Positions 53,830 through 63,993 of a stretch of DNA of 64,000 bases are shown here, in pieces. Below the pieces are notes generated by a model, which made no database searches, had not been told where the DNA came from, and worked only from the letters and a program-made list of their open reading frames with translations. Every line of letters begins with the position of its first letter. Within the stretch, counting starts at the first letter, position 1. Made by a program: the position numbers and the translations under genes. The stretch comes from Trichuris trichiura (taxonomy: Eukaryota > Nematoda > Enoplea > Trichinellida > Trichuridae): the NCBI GenBank assembly GCA_037903355.1, contig JBAJFE010000001.1:186001-250000 (forward strand), in the 5' to 3' direction.

Positions 53830-55420
53830 AGATAGGTGAACAAAAATTTTACGAAAGCTTGGGCGGCTAGAAGGTTCAGGACGCCAGCAGGCCAGCATTA
53901 AACTATAGCTATAACGAAATGAAACTAACACCTGCAGTAGTACATACAACCTACACATCCTTTGGACTTCGGTATGGTAGACAAAGGCGTAAGCCGGTCT
54001 GCAAGGCGCTTTTGAGGTCTTGATTGTCCATGTTGGCTTAAGGTACAGCACCACGAGTGATAAGTTTCCACAAGAGAACTCCGAAGGATCACTAAAGATA
54101 GAACGGTAAACCGTGCGGCGTTTTGCAGCGAAACTGTTGCAATTACCACGTCTGTCTTTTCATTGAAAATATCACTGTTGAAGAGGCTTTCAATAGCCAT
54201 CCTTTTGACTGGTAACTTTGCTTTCTTCTCCCATTGGCATAATGCTCAGCCAAGGAGATGGTAAGGCCAAAGCCTGCAACGATAACGCGGCCATCGCTAT
54301 CCACCCTATGAATTTTGCAATTTGTTGAGGACACTTCGTGCCATTTAAAACGCGTTAATATTTACATGCAGTTACGCGCTGCCAAATCTCGATGCACGTA
54401 GCAATGGCTGGAAAGATAGCATATCCCCGCAGCAACTTGGCGTGCAAAGTGAATAAGATCAACAACGGTAGGCTCCTTTGAATAACAATTAGAATATTTC
54501 GAAAGACAGGATGTCTTTTAACAGGCTTGAATACGTTCATAGTAGATCTTCAGATTCACGGGTTTGGCCTGTTGGATGTATCTGTAAGTAAACTTCAAAA
54601 TGCCCTACCAACGGATGGATGAGCAAATTGTTCTGTATTTTCTCTTACAGTTTGCTCATCCATCCGTTGGTAGGGTATTTTGAAGTTTACTTACAGATAC
54701 ATCCAACAGGCCAAACCCGTGAATCTGAAGATCTACTATGAAACAATTAGAATAGACTAATAATTACGGAAACTATTAAAATACTCGTTTTATATCAGAC
54801 ACGAATGTACGCGAATCTCCTTTGTTCATTAACGAGAGGATCATAACGGACAAGCCGCTACGGGTCCACGAAACAGCTATAAAGTTTAGAAGGTTTGCAT
54901 AGTCCAATTGGCGCATCGAAGCAGCTTTGCGCCAGAACGTTTTTAGATCATTTGCGCTTAGGCTTCTTTCGCCTAAGAGGAAATAATAGGAATCCGAAAC
55001 CGAGTAACAAAAGGTTTATGTAATATTTCTGATTATTTTTACAGCTACAGTGTACCAACAAGCGGACGTTCGAGGCTTGTAGGATGCTTGCAACACTTGG
55101 CTGAAGTGGCCTTAAAACGAAGTGATTATGGCGGCTCTGGTAACCATTGCGTTGTACCTTTTCCGATTAAACTTTGAACATTTACATGATCGAATGGCAC
55201 TGGCAGATCGTCGACAGCCTTAAATAGATTAGAACTGATTGCTTGCAAAGAGATTCCGACGCCATGACCCCATAAACCTGCAAGAAACATCACTGCTTGC
55301 GTAACGCTTTCTTCCGAAGGCTTACTGGAGATTGAAGAATGAATGGGAAGCATAGGAGGATGTCTGGAGCTTGTTTGCGCTAGCATCTTCCATTTGCCGG
55401 AAAACGCATAGCAGGTCATC
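53830..55420 (-). pseudogene. MET/RON-like receptor tyrosine kinase, decayed but intron-containing
   Basis: The kinase domain can be followed exon by exon on the minus strand. VNVQSLIGKG (about 55180) joins across a 47-nt intron to HFSQVLQASYKPR, the glycine loop; VAVK lies near 55040. Then come the helix-C region (LKTFWRKAASMRQLDYANLL, about 54930) and the hinge-proximal [27 protein letters not shown] and [11 protein letters not shown] lie at 54480-54361, VDSDGRVIVAGFGL at 54300-54262, PVKRMAIESLFNSDIF at 54200, SFGVLLWKLITRGAVP at 54080 and LMLACWRPEPSSRPSF at 53915-53860. Damage: the DFG Asp is Gly (54266-54277), a one-base shift before PVKRMA, and a TAA at 54040-54038. A foldback sits inside it. 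The [11 protein letters not shown] and TRGA pattern favours the MET/RON family. Confidence 0.85.
54537..54741. mobile_element. Near-perfect 205-bp foldback inserted in the kinase pseudogene
   Basis: The ends CATAGTAGATCTTCAG and CTGAAGATCTACTATG begin arms of about 92 bp that are nearly exact inverts and include AAATGCCCTACCAACGGATG and TTTGCTCATCC. The apex is a short ACAGAACAATT-type spacer. The ACCAACGGATGGATGAGC block is shared with foldback 2 and 40268-40600, so it belongs to the same PLE-linked group, but this copy has no hammerhead core. No clear target duplication. Confidence 0.85.
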
Positions 55421-57000
55421 TGGCATTAAGCTGCGCAGTGAGCATGAATGGAAAAGTATAGCAAAGGTGGCCGAATCGGGAATAGAAGTGGGCCATGTAC
55501 ATGCAGCCCTTTACCGAAAGCAGTATTGAGAGGCAGTTGAACAAAGCGTTCGTTCAGGACAGGCGCGAGCAAACTCTCACGATAGGTGCTAGTTTCTTCT
55601 TGCGAATCCGGACCACGGAAAGCCTTGAAAAGGTGACGCAAACACGTGGAATGCGTTGATTAGTAACTTTACCCGTATTAACATGAGGTCGCCTAAACTG
55701 GTCAACCAGCAAGCTCGTTTGGGTTAAACAACGCTGACTAAATTTTCTAGATCCGATAGCAGTCATAAGAAACGGAAATATTTAATGGCGTGGGTCACTA
55801 TTTCATTTACATATTGCATAATTGTGGCGGAAGCTGTCGCCAAAGAAAATAGCTTCTTTGAATTGATCGAATTTAAACAAGCTGCCGGTTGAGAAAACGA
55901 CAAAGCATTTTTTGCCACTGCACAATACGAAACGAATTACACATTAGTCTTGCTAGCTTGAGAAAGGCTGCACTCTTAAGTACCGAGAAAAAGTCAAAAA
56001 GTTTAAAGTTTTAATCTGCGCCGCGTTTTGCTACCAAAACAAGCGTTTACGTAATATGGATTCGCATAATTCGTTACCTGCTGGAAGAAACGTGTTTAAT
56101 CGGTTAAAATGTTCACGTAAGACGGAAACAAAAAAATCGACAAAAATACATTTCGATATTTCACGCATACGTTTCTTACATAATTGAAAAACCTGCGCGT
56201 ATGTTACTTGGCAACCTTTTCTTTTGTATAGTGACTACACCGAATAACAAAAAGAACTATCGCTTCAACGAACTGTTCAATATGTACTGAGTGTACATTA
56301 CGTCGAAAATTAGACATTATCGAACTTATGAACTTAATTCTCGGTTATGCGAACAGGATTCCTATGACTGCGTCTCTTGTAGGCTAGGCGTTAGTTACTC
56401 TTTGTGTTTTTAACAGTTGCAACAATTGCTTTCATTCTGAACAGCACCAGTAGGTTAAAAAAATAACTTTCTGGAAAGTTCCTTGCTCAATCGTCGGCAT
56501 GCAAATATGCGACCAAACGGCAATTAAACGCAAATTGTCTGCACATTGAATTATTACACAAAACATTCACAGCTGCACCAAACGGTACATTTAAACAAGC
56601 TTTTACTTGAGCAGCTACGGGAAGCATTTAACATTTCCTGAAGCGCACGAACGATACGAAACCTTGACAGGCAACACCACTCCGAGCTCGATTTCGCCAG
56701 CTTCAAGCAAAGTAGCAAGGGCACAATGGCTGTTTTTAAGTAATCGGAACAATATACCTGCGGAATAGGCGGCAAACAAGTTCGGCTTTTCGTCAGTTAC
56801 AAAATAACAAACGTTTTGATTGTAAACAATGTTTAATCGGTACTACACAAAAAATATTGCAGCGGACATAGAAAATAATAGCTAGTATTCCGACCAACGT
56901 CTGGCGATCTTCAATTAGATTAAAAAATGGTAATCTGCAAACATTTCTATGATAAAACTTTAGGAATACTGTAAGGTCGCTTGTCATCGGTTGCGCTTGA
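55421..57000. other. Non-coding interval, possibly remains of the kinase 5' region
   Basis: Minus-strand ORFs at 55426-55641 and 55554-55766 might be remnants of the kinase ectodomain but carry no recognisable IPT or other domain. 55770-57000 is AT-rich without signals. Confidence 0.4.
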
Positions 57001-57018
57001 GCATCAATAGATTTGGGT

Positions 57019-57026
57019 ATATAAAG
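57019..57026 (+). promoter_or_regulatory. Possible TATA box for NABP
   Basis: TATATAAA lies 110 bp upstream of the NABP start codon. Position fits a TATA element; use is not shown. Confidence 0.35.
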
Positions 57027-57128
57027 AGCTCGCGGTGATGGGCATTCGTTGATCAGCGGTCTTGTTGAGAAAGAAAGTGAGGTGTGACCGTGCGGAATTC
57101 AGTTCTTATTAGCATATATTATTTTGTA

Positions 57129-58324
57129 ATGAACGAGCCAAAGTGTATGTGCATTCGAGACCTTACTGCGAATATGCGCTATATAAACCTTCAGTTTATA
57201 ATTCTCGAAATCGGTGAGACAGCTTATTGCCCCTAATGTTGCCAATACGCAGCGAGTTAAGCATGGTTTTTAAGGTCCCCCTCGACGCACCAGAGATGGC
57301 CACGACGTTCGCTTGATTCGAATAGCTGACCAAACGGGGTCTGTTAACCTGTCTGCTTGGGATGAGATCGGCAGCGCTCTAAGCGTTGGCGACATATGCA
57401 GGCTAGTGAACGGGTATGCGGGTTATCATAGAGGATGTCTGACCGTCAATTGTGGTAAACTTGGCGAATTGCGAAAAATCGGAGAGTGAGTGAACCTGCC
57501 CGCTAAAAGGGTCCTGGCGTTTTTTCCATCGCATTTACTTTTTTTTGGAGTGTGTTCGTTGTCCTACTTTGTTTACATGTCTACAAATGTCCCTGCGTTA
57601 AGCACCTTGTCATTCATGTAATATTTTCTTTGTCACCCCAAAACGTTTAAATCTATTTACAGTACGAATGAGAATTCAGGTATAACAGTATGCAGTACCA
57701 GTGTTTTTTATTTTGCGCATTTAAGAATGCTACATTTGAGATTTTTTCCTTTCCCGCTCGACTAGTGCTATCATGTTCGCATAGTTAAATTTTCACCACG
57801 ATTGACTCTGTTTCAGGTTTTGTATGCTGTTTTCTGAGTGTCCAAATATGAGCCTTCCGAATCCTGCTGAAGCTGCCAAAGCTGGTACGGAGGGCAACCC
57901 TAGAAGACTATCAGGGCATACAAATTATGAAGACAATGTGGATCACAGCGAGCCACAAAGCAAGCAAGTCCGCTTGGATCCTTCGAACGGCATGAACACG
58001 CTAGCCAGCACTTCATCCATGCGAAATTGTAATGGCGGCGCAAGAGCGCCTTCGTCGATGCATAATTCGCAACCGTTCCGGTTGGGGGCACCTAGGGATC
58101 CTCTAGGGGCTATGCGAAATCACGGACCTCAGAGGTTCTCCAGTTCTTATCGGGGAGTTCCACAGGTGAACAATACCAATGCCGCCAAACTTAATAGGGT
58201 CCAGTTCGCGAATTTCCATTCGCGTCTTCCTCCACCTCCGATATCTGCCAACGCTTCTGCAGTCGTTAACGCACGGCTACCCAGAGAATGGCATAAAGAA
58301 GCTGGTGCTGCTGCGCGAAACTAG
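57129..58324 (+). CDS. NABP: SOSS complex subunit B / NABP single-stranded DNA-binding protein, three exons
   Basis: SOSS-B (hSSB1/2) binds single-stranded DNA through one OB fold and helps double-strand break repair with the SOSS-A/Integrator and SOSS-C subunits. Exons 57129-57213, 57275-57485 and 57817-58324 join across introns of 61 and 331 nt in phases 1 and 2, giving 267 residues. Residues 1-110 form the OB fold: IRDLTANMRYINLQFIILEI, then RDGHDVRLIRIADQTGSVNL, SAWDEIG, VGDICRLVNGYAGYHRGCLT, LRKIGEFCMLFSECPNMS. The motifs WDE-G, GDI-RL-NGYA and FSE-PN-S are those of NABP1/NABP2. The remaining 150 residues are a disordered Pro/Asn/Ser-rich tail, as in human. The gene looks intact. Confidence 0.96.
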
Positions 58325-59470
58325 GCGCGTCTTTTACAAGAAGTGAATTGCTTACAAAAAGAAACAAAATGGCTCCGAACAATGTAAATAAATTCGTTAC
58401 CTGTTGTTGCGGTAATAGTTGTTATTTGTTTAATAAGAACCGGGAGTTCTAAGACGAAAAGTAATGTGTGTCTGAAAATTGTATTGGTGACATGTGTTTC
58501 ATTGATGCACCACAACTTTTGTCACGTGGGCGTAATGAGCGGTGAAACACCCCTCCAAAACCTAACCAAAAAAATTTCGTACCTTAAAAACGAGTAAACA
58601 GCCGTCGAATCTCTCATAACATACGTTCAGTACATCTACCCGTAACTAGTCCCCACTGTACATGTTAATCTTTTTCCTCTTTACCATAGGAACCAGTTTT
58701 CCTGTGCCTTCGTGTTGCGTTCGATGATTTGCTTAGTTATTTTGTAGTTTCTTGTAAATAGGAATGAGAAATGCATAGATGAACTTGTTGCGCAAAACGG
58801 TAAATTCTCGTGATAGCGTTGTGCGGGCTACATTTGGACGTTAGCTTGTTTATTTCTTTCAGTCGACATTAATCACAGCGTAGATTTGCCTAGAGAACCT
58901 CGCTTAGACTGCCTAGTTCGTTGAAATGTACTTACAATCTTAACGAACAAGTGTAGATGCGCGACGCTACGTCAAAGCAGGAAGGAAAATAACCTACGAC
59001 GTTAATATCCACGAAAATCGGCCATGCAAAGAACGCGGGCGCGACGAATACCAAAACTGGGAATGAAACGCATTGCATTTAGGGGAGCGTGCATATCAGA
59101 TAGATCGATCAGAATTTTTAGAACGTGGTTTTCTTGTTCGAGTAGTGTAATGGTTGTATGTCCAAGACAATGACTGTGCATTCTGGGGAAGTTTCGCGTT
59201 TGTATTTCTTCCCATTATACGCCTTAAACTGTAGCTGGCATTTTGTCAAGTTGACGCTGTTGCGCCAGTAGCCACTATCCTTACTGACAGTTCCGATCAA
59301 ATTGCTGAAATTGTGGGCCTTCTTGTCGCGCTTTGGAAAATTTTAAAGGAAGTTGCACCGTAGGTCCGTTTTAGCGTTTAAGGGCTATTATTTGTCCTAA
59401 TGGTTCAGGTATTTGTTGGAAGAGAGCTTTTCTGTTTTGTGCAACGAAAATGTCAAATTATAGGTAAATG
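58325..59470. other. NABP 3' flank and non-coding interval
   Basis: AATAAA occurs at about 58386-58391, 62 bp after the stop, a likely poly(A) signal. No further gene until the SMC1 remnants. Confidence 0.5.
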
Positions 59471-59494
59471 GATTTTGGAACGCTATTTTATTTG

Positions 59495-61677
59495 TTCTTC
59501 AGAAAAGATGGCCAACTAACGTGTTAAGCGCGTTGGGGCAAAATTGATTTTGGAAGACCTGCGTGTGCAGTCTTGTTGCAATTAAGATCTTATGTATGGT
59601 GTTCCAATGGGGAAGCCCATTAGCAATTGTTGCCGGATGAAAATGACATACTGCTTTGATGACGGAAAAATCTCGGTGTTTTCTCGTTCTGTGATCGGCA
59701 GCAGTGCCGAATACAGGATTGACAATGAGGTGAACAAATGGAGATTTGATTTTTTTTTTATTTTTGTTTTTAGATAGTCAGTCACGTGCGTTACGTGGAA
59801 GCCTTAGAGAACATTAATGTATTCATCCGCGCTCGCAATTTTCTCGTTTTCCAAGGAGCTGTCGAAAGTGTTGCTCTGAAAACGCCAAAGGAATTGACTC
59901 AACCTTTGGAAGAGATATCCCGGTGCAAATTTGCTAGCTCCGCGTTTTTTCATTCGTTTTCACGTTGATCGGGAGAGTTGAAGGACGACTATGAGCAGGC
60001 CAAGGCCGAAATGATGAAGGCAGAAGAAAATACTCAGTTGAATTATCGAAAGAAACGAGAAATCGCTGCCGAACGTCGAGTAGCAACATGGAAAAGGAAG
60101 GAGCTGAAAAGTACCAGAAAATGAGGGAATCTTTGGTGATTTTTGAACGCCCTTCCGTGCAACACAACCAACCATTTTTTACAGACAGACACAAAAGCGC
60201 TTCCATCTAATGTAATTGCATCGAAACGATTGCGAAACAGAACTCATTATACCCGTTGTTGGCATGTCAAGTCGGCGAACTTAAGAATAAACAAACGGAA
60301 CAGAATCTTCTTGTGTCCAAACGTTCTTGATTTAAGAACATTTGCGCGAGAAGCGAAAGCACTACAGGAAAACCTTACACGAGGTCAATAAATTGGGACA
60401 GCTAATTAGCATACAGGTGAGGTAGAGCTTCCGTTCGTCTCTTGTGAACTTCTGTTTGTTCACTTCTCCTTAATAGAAAGCCGACATAATAAGAGTGAAG
60501 CTGAATTTCATAAAAGTCAAGGAGAGTGTGCGTCACTCGGAGAGAGTTAAAGGCGTTCGAAAAGGTAAGACGAAATGTGGAAAGGTGTAATGAGCAGTTG
60601 GAGCAATTAGAGGCTCAACTTCAGGAAGCGGTCGCCTTGCTGCCTTGCTCCAGGAACCTCAAATATGAGATAGGGAACTCAGCCAACAACGGGTATAATG
60701 ATTTCCATCGTTCTGCGTTAAGAAGCTTCAGCGAGTTTTCTGAGCTTGATAAGTACAACTCCCTGAAAGGGCAAGTAGTCCGCCAGTGTGCAGCCATACA
60801 ACAAGAGCTGACGATGTTGGTTGGGGAGCAACAGATAGACCAAGAATTAATCGACAACGACGAACAATGTCAATACGATTTCACGCAGAAGGTAAAGGCA
60901 GAAGGAAGCTGAGCTAGAGACGCTTCATCGAAGATTGGAAAAACTGAACGACAACGTCCAGTGAAATGCATGGGCACCTTTGGCCCTATGAACAATCTCT
61001 CCATTGATAGATCAACGCAGAATGAAATCAGAGAACAACAGCAAAGATTACTCATCACTGAACAGAAAGTCAGCCTCGCAAACTCGCGATTAGAGCAAGT
61101 GACCCAAGAAGTGGATTTTCATGATGGTAAATTCTTCAATACTTCTTTGTTTAGCCCATTGATAATGTCTGAAATCAAATCGAAGCAAATGCCCTACCAA
61201 CGAATGAATGAACAATTATTAAGGAAAATTCAGGACAAACTTAACAGTTTCAGAGCTTTCGGGATTTAACAGTTAAGAAGCACCCAGTTTTCAAGACCTC
61301 GAAGTGGATGATATAAATCGGCAGCTCAATGAAGCGAACGTGGATACTTCTGAGAATTCGAGGCTTATGAAGAAACAGGAATTGGTCAAGAATCTGAAAC
61401 GAGTTTCCACTTGTGTTGTGGTGTGTCAACAATTTTCTTTTGTGTTAATATCTATCCTTTGTTTCCCTCCAGTACAGCCGTCTTGTCGATTTTTGTCAGC
61501 CGGTAGATAAGCGGTACCTTCTTGCCGTCACCAAAGTGCTCGGCCATTACATGAACGCTATTACTACTGATACTGAGAACACCGCATGAGAATGCGTTAG
61601 AGACATGAAGGGACAACGTATCGAACCTTCCTTCCGCTCGATTACATTGACGTTAAATCGATTGATGAGAGACTGAG
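59495..61677 (+). pseudogene. SMC1 cohesin subunit, truncated unprocessed pseudogene
   Basis: The head and first coiled-coil of SMC1 are readable in order. About 59495 gives KMAN*RVKR; 59588-59740 gives DLMYGVPMGKP and SVIGSSAEYRIDNE; after an intron 59773-59920 gives [20 protein letters not shown] and LEEISR; 59952-60120 gives GELKDDYEQAKAEMMKAEEN with a one-base shift before the KYQKM segment; 60590-60960 gives coiled-coil; 61300-61400 gives more; 61472-61677 gives YSRLVDFCQP, YLLAVTKVLG and the hinge entry LPLDYIDVKSIDERLR in a shifted frame, ending at a GTAAG donor. Stops occur near 59508 and at 61587-61589. The Walker A exon and everything after the hinge entry are absent. Introns are kept, so this is a duplicated or unitary gene remnant, not a retrocopy. 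Confidence 0.9.
61185..61270 (+). repeat. PLE-type fragment inside the SMC1 pseudogene
   Basis: GCCCTACCAACGAATGAATGA, ATTAAGGAAAA and TTCAGAGCTTTCGGG appear in the order seen at 24281-24355 and 54600. It separates two coiled-coil coding pieces of the SMC1 remnant, so it inserted after or during decay. Confidence 0.6.
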
Positions 61678-61819
61678 GTAAGCGTTCGTTTACTCTCTGC
61701 TCTTACATGTACTTCTTCCAAAGAATGAATATTACTGTCATCCAGTTTACAGTAAGTTTTTATGTATAGTAGAATTTTGCCTACGTCAGAACAAGTTTTT
61801 ATTAAAGGAAACAATATTA

Positions 61820-61868
61820 TTTCTCCGGAGCTTTCGGGTCTACTCCTGACCAGTCTTCAGCGGTCTGT
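61820..61868 (-). ncRNA. Hammerhead-like motif (solo)
   Basis: GACCG precedes CTGAAGA (complement of 61854-61860); stem II GGTC/GACC; GAA-AGCT-C at 61828-61835 (complement), then CGG pairing with CCG. Intact core apart from the family's extra bases after A9. Confidence 0.6.
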
Positions 61869-62042
61869 ATGGATGAACAGTAGGCCCAAAATGCTCCGCA
61901 AGAATAACAGAATCGCTTGTTTTTTAAAACGAGTCCTGCTGCAAATGAAATTTTACCACGAAAAATTGCGAACTTATTGCGGCAGGGGTGGAGAACGTCC
62001 GTCCCTCCCACTGTTGAACCTCCGTAAGTTGACCACCTAAGG

Positions 62043-62713
62043 CAGGGGTGGGGAACCTTTTTGGTGCCGCGGGCCTTATAGCATACTTAAACGAAAAACA
62101 GCCTGCTTTATTTGCACGTGTGTTTATTAAGTCACCCCTAATGGGATGCTCGGAACTGCTTTTCGCTGGTGAGGCAACTCCGAGATAAAAGGCAGAATTT
62201 TGAGACAATTCTACAACCCAGTTGTCAAGAACATAAGCGCTACAGAGAACAAAATAACCTTTTTGTACTTCGAAAACGTGAAGGACAGGCAGCCGGCGCA
62301 AACCGACGAGAACGCCAGCAAGAGAAGGCGAGAACGATGCCAGTGACTACTGAGAGCAAAAAAATCAGAAGTGCTCTAGCATGCTGGACAGTCGTTATCT
62401 CGAACAAAGCAATGGTCCACGCTACTTACGCGCGCGCACACACTATAGTGACGCCTACTGCTTGTCACCGAGGACTAACAATGTCGGTTTGTCGACAGAG
62501 AGCTGTCAGCAACGCAGTATTCTGAGCCAGCCTGACGCTCCCTGCTTGTTACACAAGGTTTATCTTCTTATTAGGATTCACATACAATACATTTTTCGCA
62601 TTATGAAAAATAACCTACCACAATCACATTTCACTGAATCTCGCATCCATGTGCGGTTGTCCCAGCGCGTAGGCGGAAAATGGCCTTGCGGGCCGGACGT
62701 TCCCCACCCCTGA
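62043..62713. mobile_element. hAT element, TSD ACCTAAGG, inside Tigger C end
   Basis: A 671-bp element with ends CAGGGGTGGGGAACCTTTTT and ...GTTCCCCACCCCTG, flanked by ACCTAAGG at 62035-62042 and 62714-62721. This CAGGGGT(G)GGGAACC end type is typical of one large hAT lineage. A separate CAGGGGTGGAGAACG fragment at 61983 suggests another, decayed end beside it. No transposase recognised. Confidence 0.93.
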
Positions 62714-63080
62714 CCTAAGGGACTGGAGAAAACTGGTCAACATACAGAGGTTGTGAGTATAAGGGGCTCGGCTGAATAGATTAGTATCTTTACGCATTTT
62801 ATTTTGTTGCACAGCATCTATTTTAGGTCTATTAAATGGTGAAGAGGCATAAAAATAACGCCATCGTAAAATCATGCATAAGGCTTTTCAAGAGCTAGAA
62901 TGCTTCCTGAAAAAGGCTTCAGTTCTAGTCTGGTGCTTCTTACTACAAACATAAACGGTAAGGGCGGTCTCAGCGCTAGCAACCTGGCTCAGCATCCCTG
63001 GGCAATTTTCAGCAGCACAACAACTCAGCTGTGCTAACATGTGCCTGATGACCTCTTCTTCAGCTTTTGTACATTTCCAT

Positions 63081-63520
63081 CTAATTGTCATCTTCCTCTT
63101 TTGCGTCGTCCCCTGCACAACTTGCTTCTACGCTCATTGCCGCCTCGGCAAGTATATATTGGAAAATTGCTTGTGGGTCAGGTTCGGTAGAAATGACCAC
63201 CTCTCCATCTATTGCAAAGAAATCTTGGAAATCTACTCCTTCAGTTTTTGTTTCGCGATTCCGACTATCGGATCGGAGGTCGACATCATTCTCTTGGTCT
63301 CTGATGAATCCAGCTCTCCTGAAGCACTTCCTCATTTCCTCCAGTTGAACCTTATTCCAGGAAGAACTGATCCACAGTACGGCGTCCAAAGCACTAATTG
63401 ACGCAGCAAGCAAAGTTGCTCCCAGAGATGAGCTAGTGACTTCTGCTTTGCTAACGAACCACTGCAGTAGCTGGATTCTGTATTTCGCTTTAAATGTCTT
63501 GATTACTCTTTGATCTAGAG
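63081..63520 (-). pseudogene. Tigger C transposase C-terminal part
   Basis: An uninterrupted frame encoding the C-terminal helical tail of the transposase. It continues into hAT sequence at 63521, so residues upstream of the ALDQ codons are foreign. Confidence 0.85.
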
Positions 63521-63993
63521 CTGCCACTCTCAACCGGTTCTGCGTTGGGTTCCCCCTGGAGGATGTCTTCAGGTGCCAGGCCCCCCTCTTCCTATTGGTC
63601 AATTAATTTCTGCGCTTTTTGTATAGCAGTCAATCAGCTTTCAACGGCAACCTCCTAGGATCAAGTTAATGTACTGATACAATGCGAATATACAGTCGTC
63701 AAATCATTTGAAAAGAGCACTTGGGGTTCTTCAAAACTAACAATGAAACTACTTCGTCGGGTCGAGTAAGAATTTGTTGGAGTCCTCTATAGTAGGATGT
63801 TGCTAACGGTTAACCAATCCTCTAAAGAGGATTGGCATGAATTCTCATCCTTCCGATCTACCTAACTACGCTTGTTCCAATCAAGTTTCTTAGCCCCCCT
63901 TGACGGTATCCTGCCCCCCCCCCCCACCTTCTGAAAAATTTTCCATTTTTGCCCCCCCCCTGGGGGTTCAAAGCCCCACGTTGAGAATGTCTG
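63521..63993. mobile_element. hAT MITE copy 3, TSD ATCTAGAG, at the same Tigger codon as the hAT in Tigger B
   Basis: Ends CTGCCACTCTCAACCGG and CCCACGTTGAGAATGTCTG; direct repeats ATCTAGAG at 63513-63520 and ATCTAGA at 63994-64000, where the window ends. The interior has C-rich tracts typical of this MITE group. The insertion point equals that of the 14893-16387 element in Tigger B. Confidence 0.88.

Noticed and set aside
54355..54540. 61-codon ORF as a separate gene
   Set aside because: It is an out-of-frame shadow of the kinase catalytic-loop exon.
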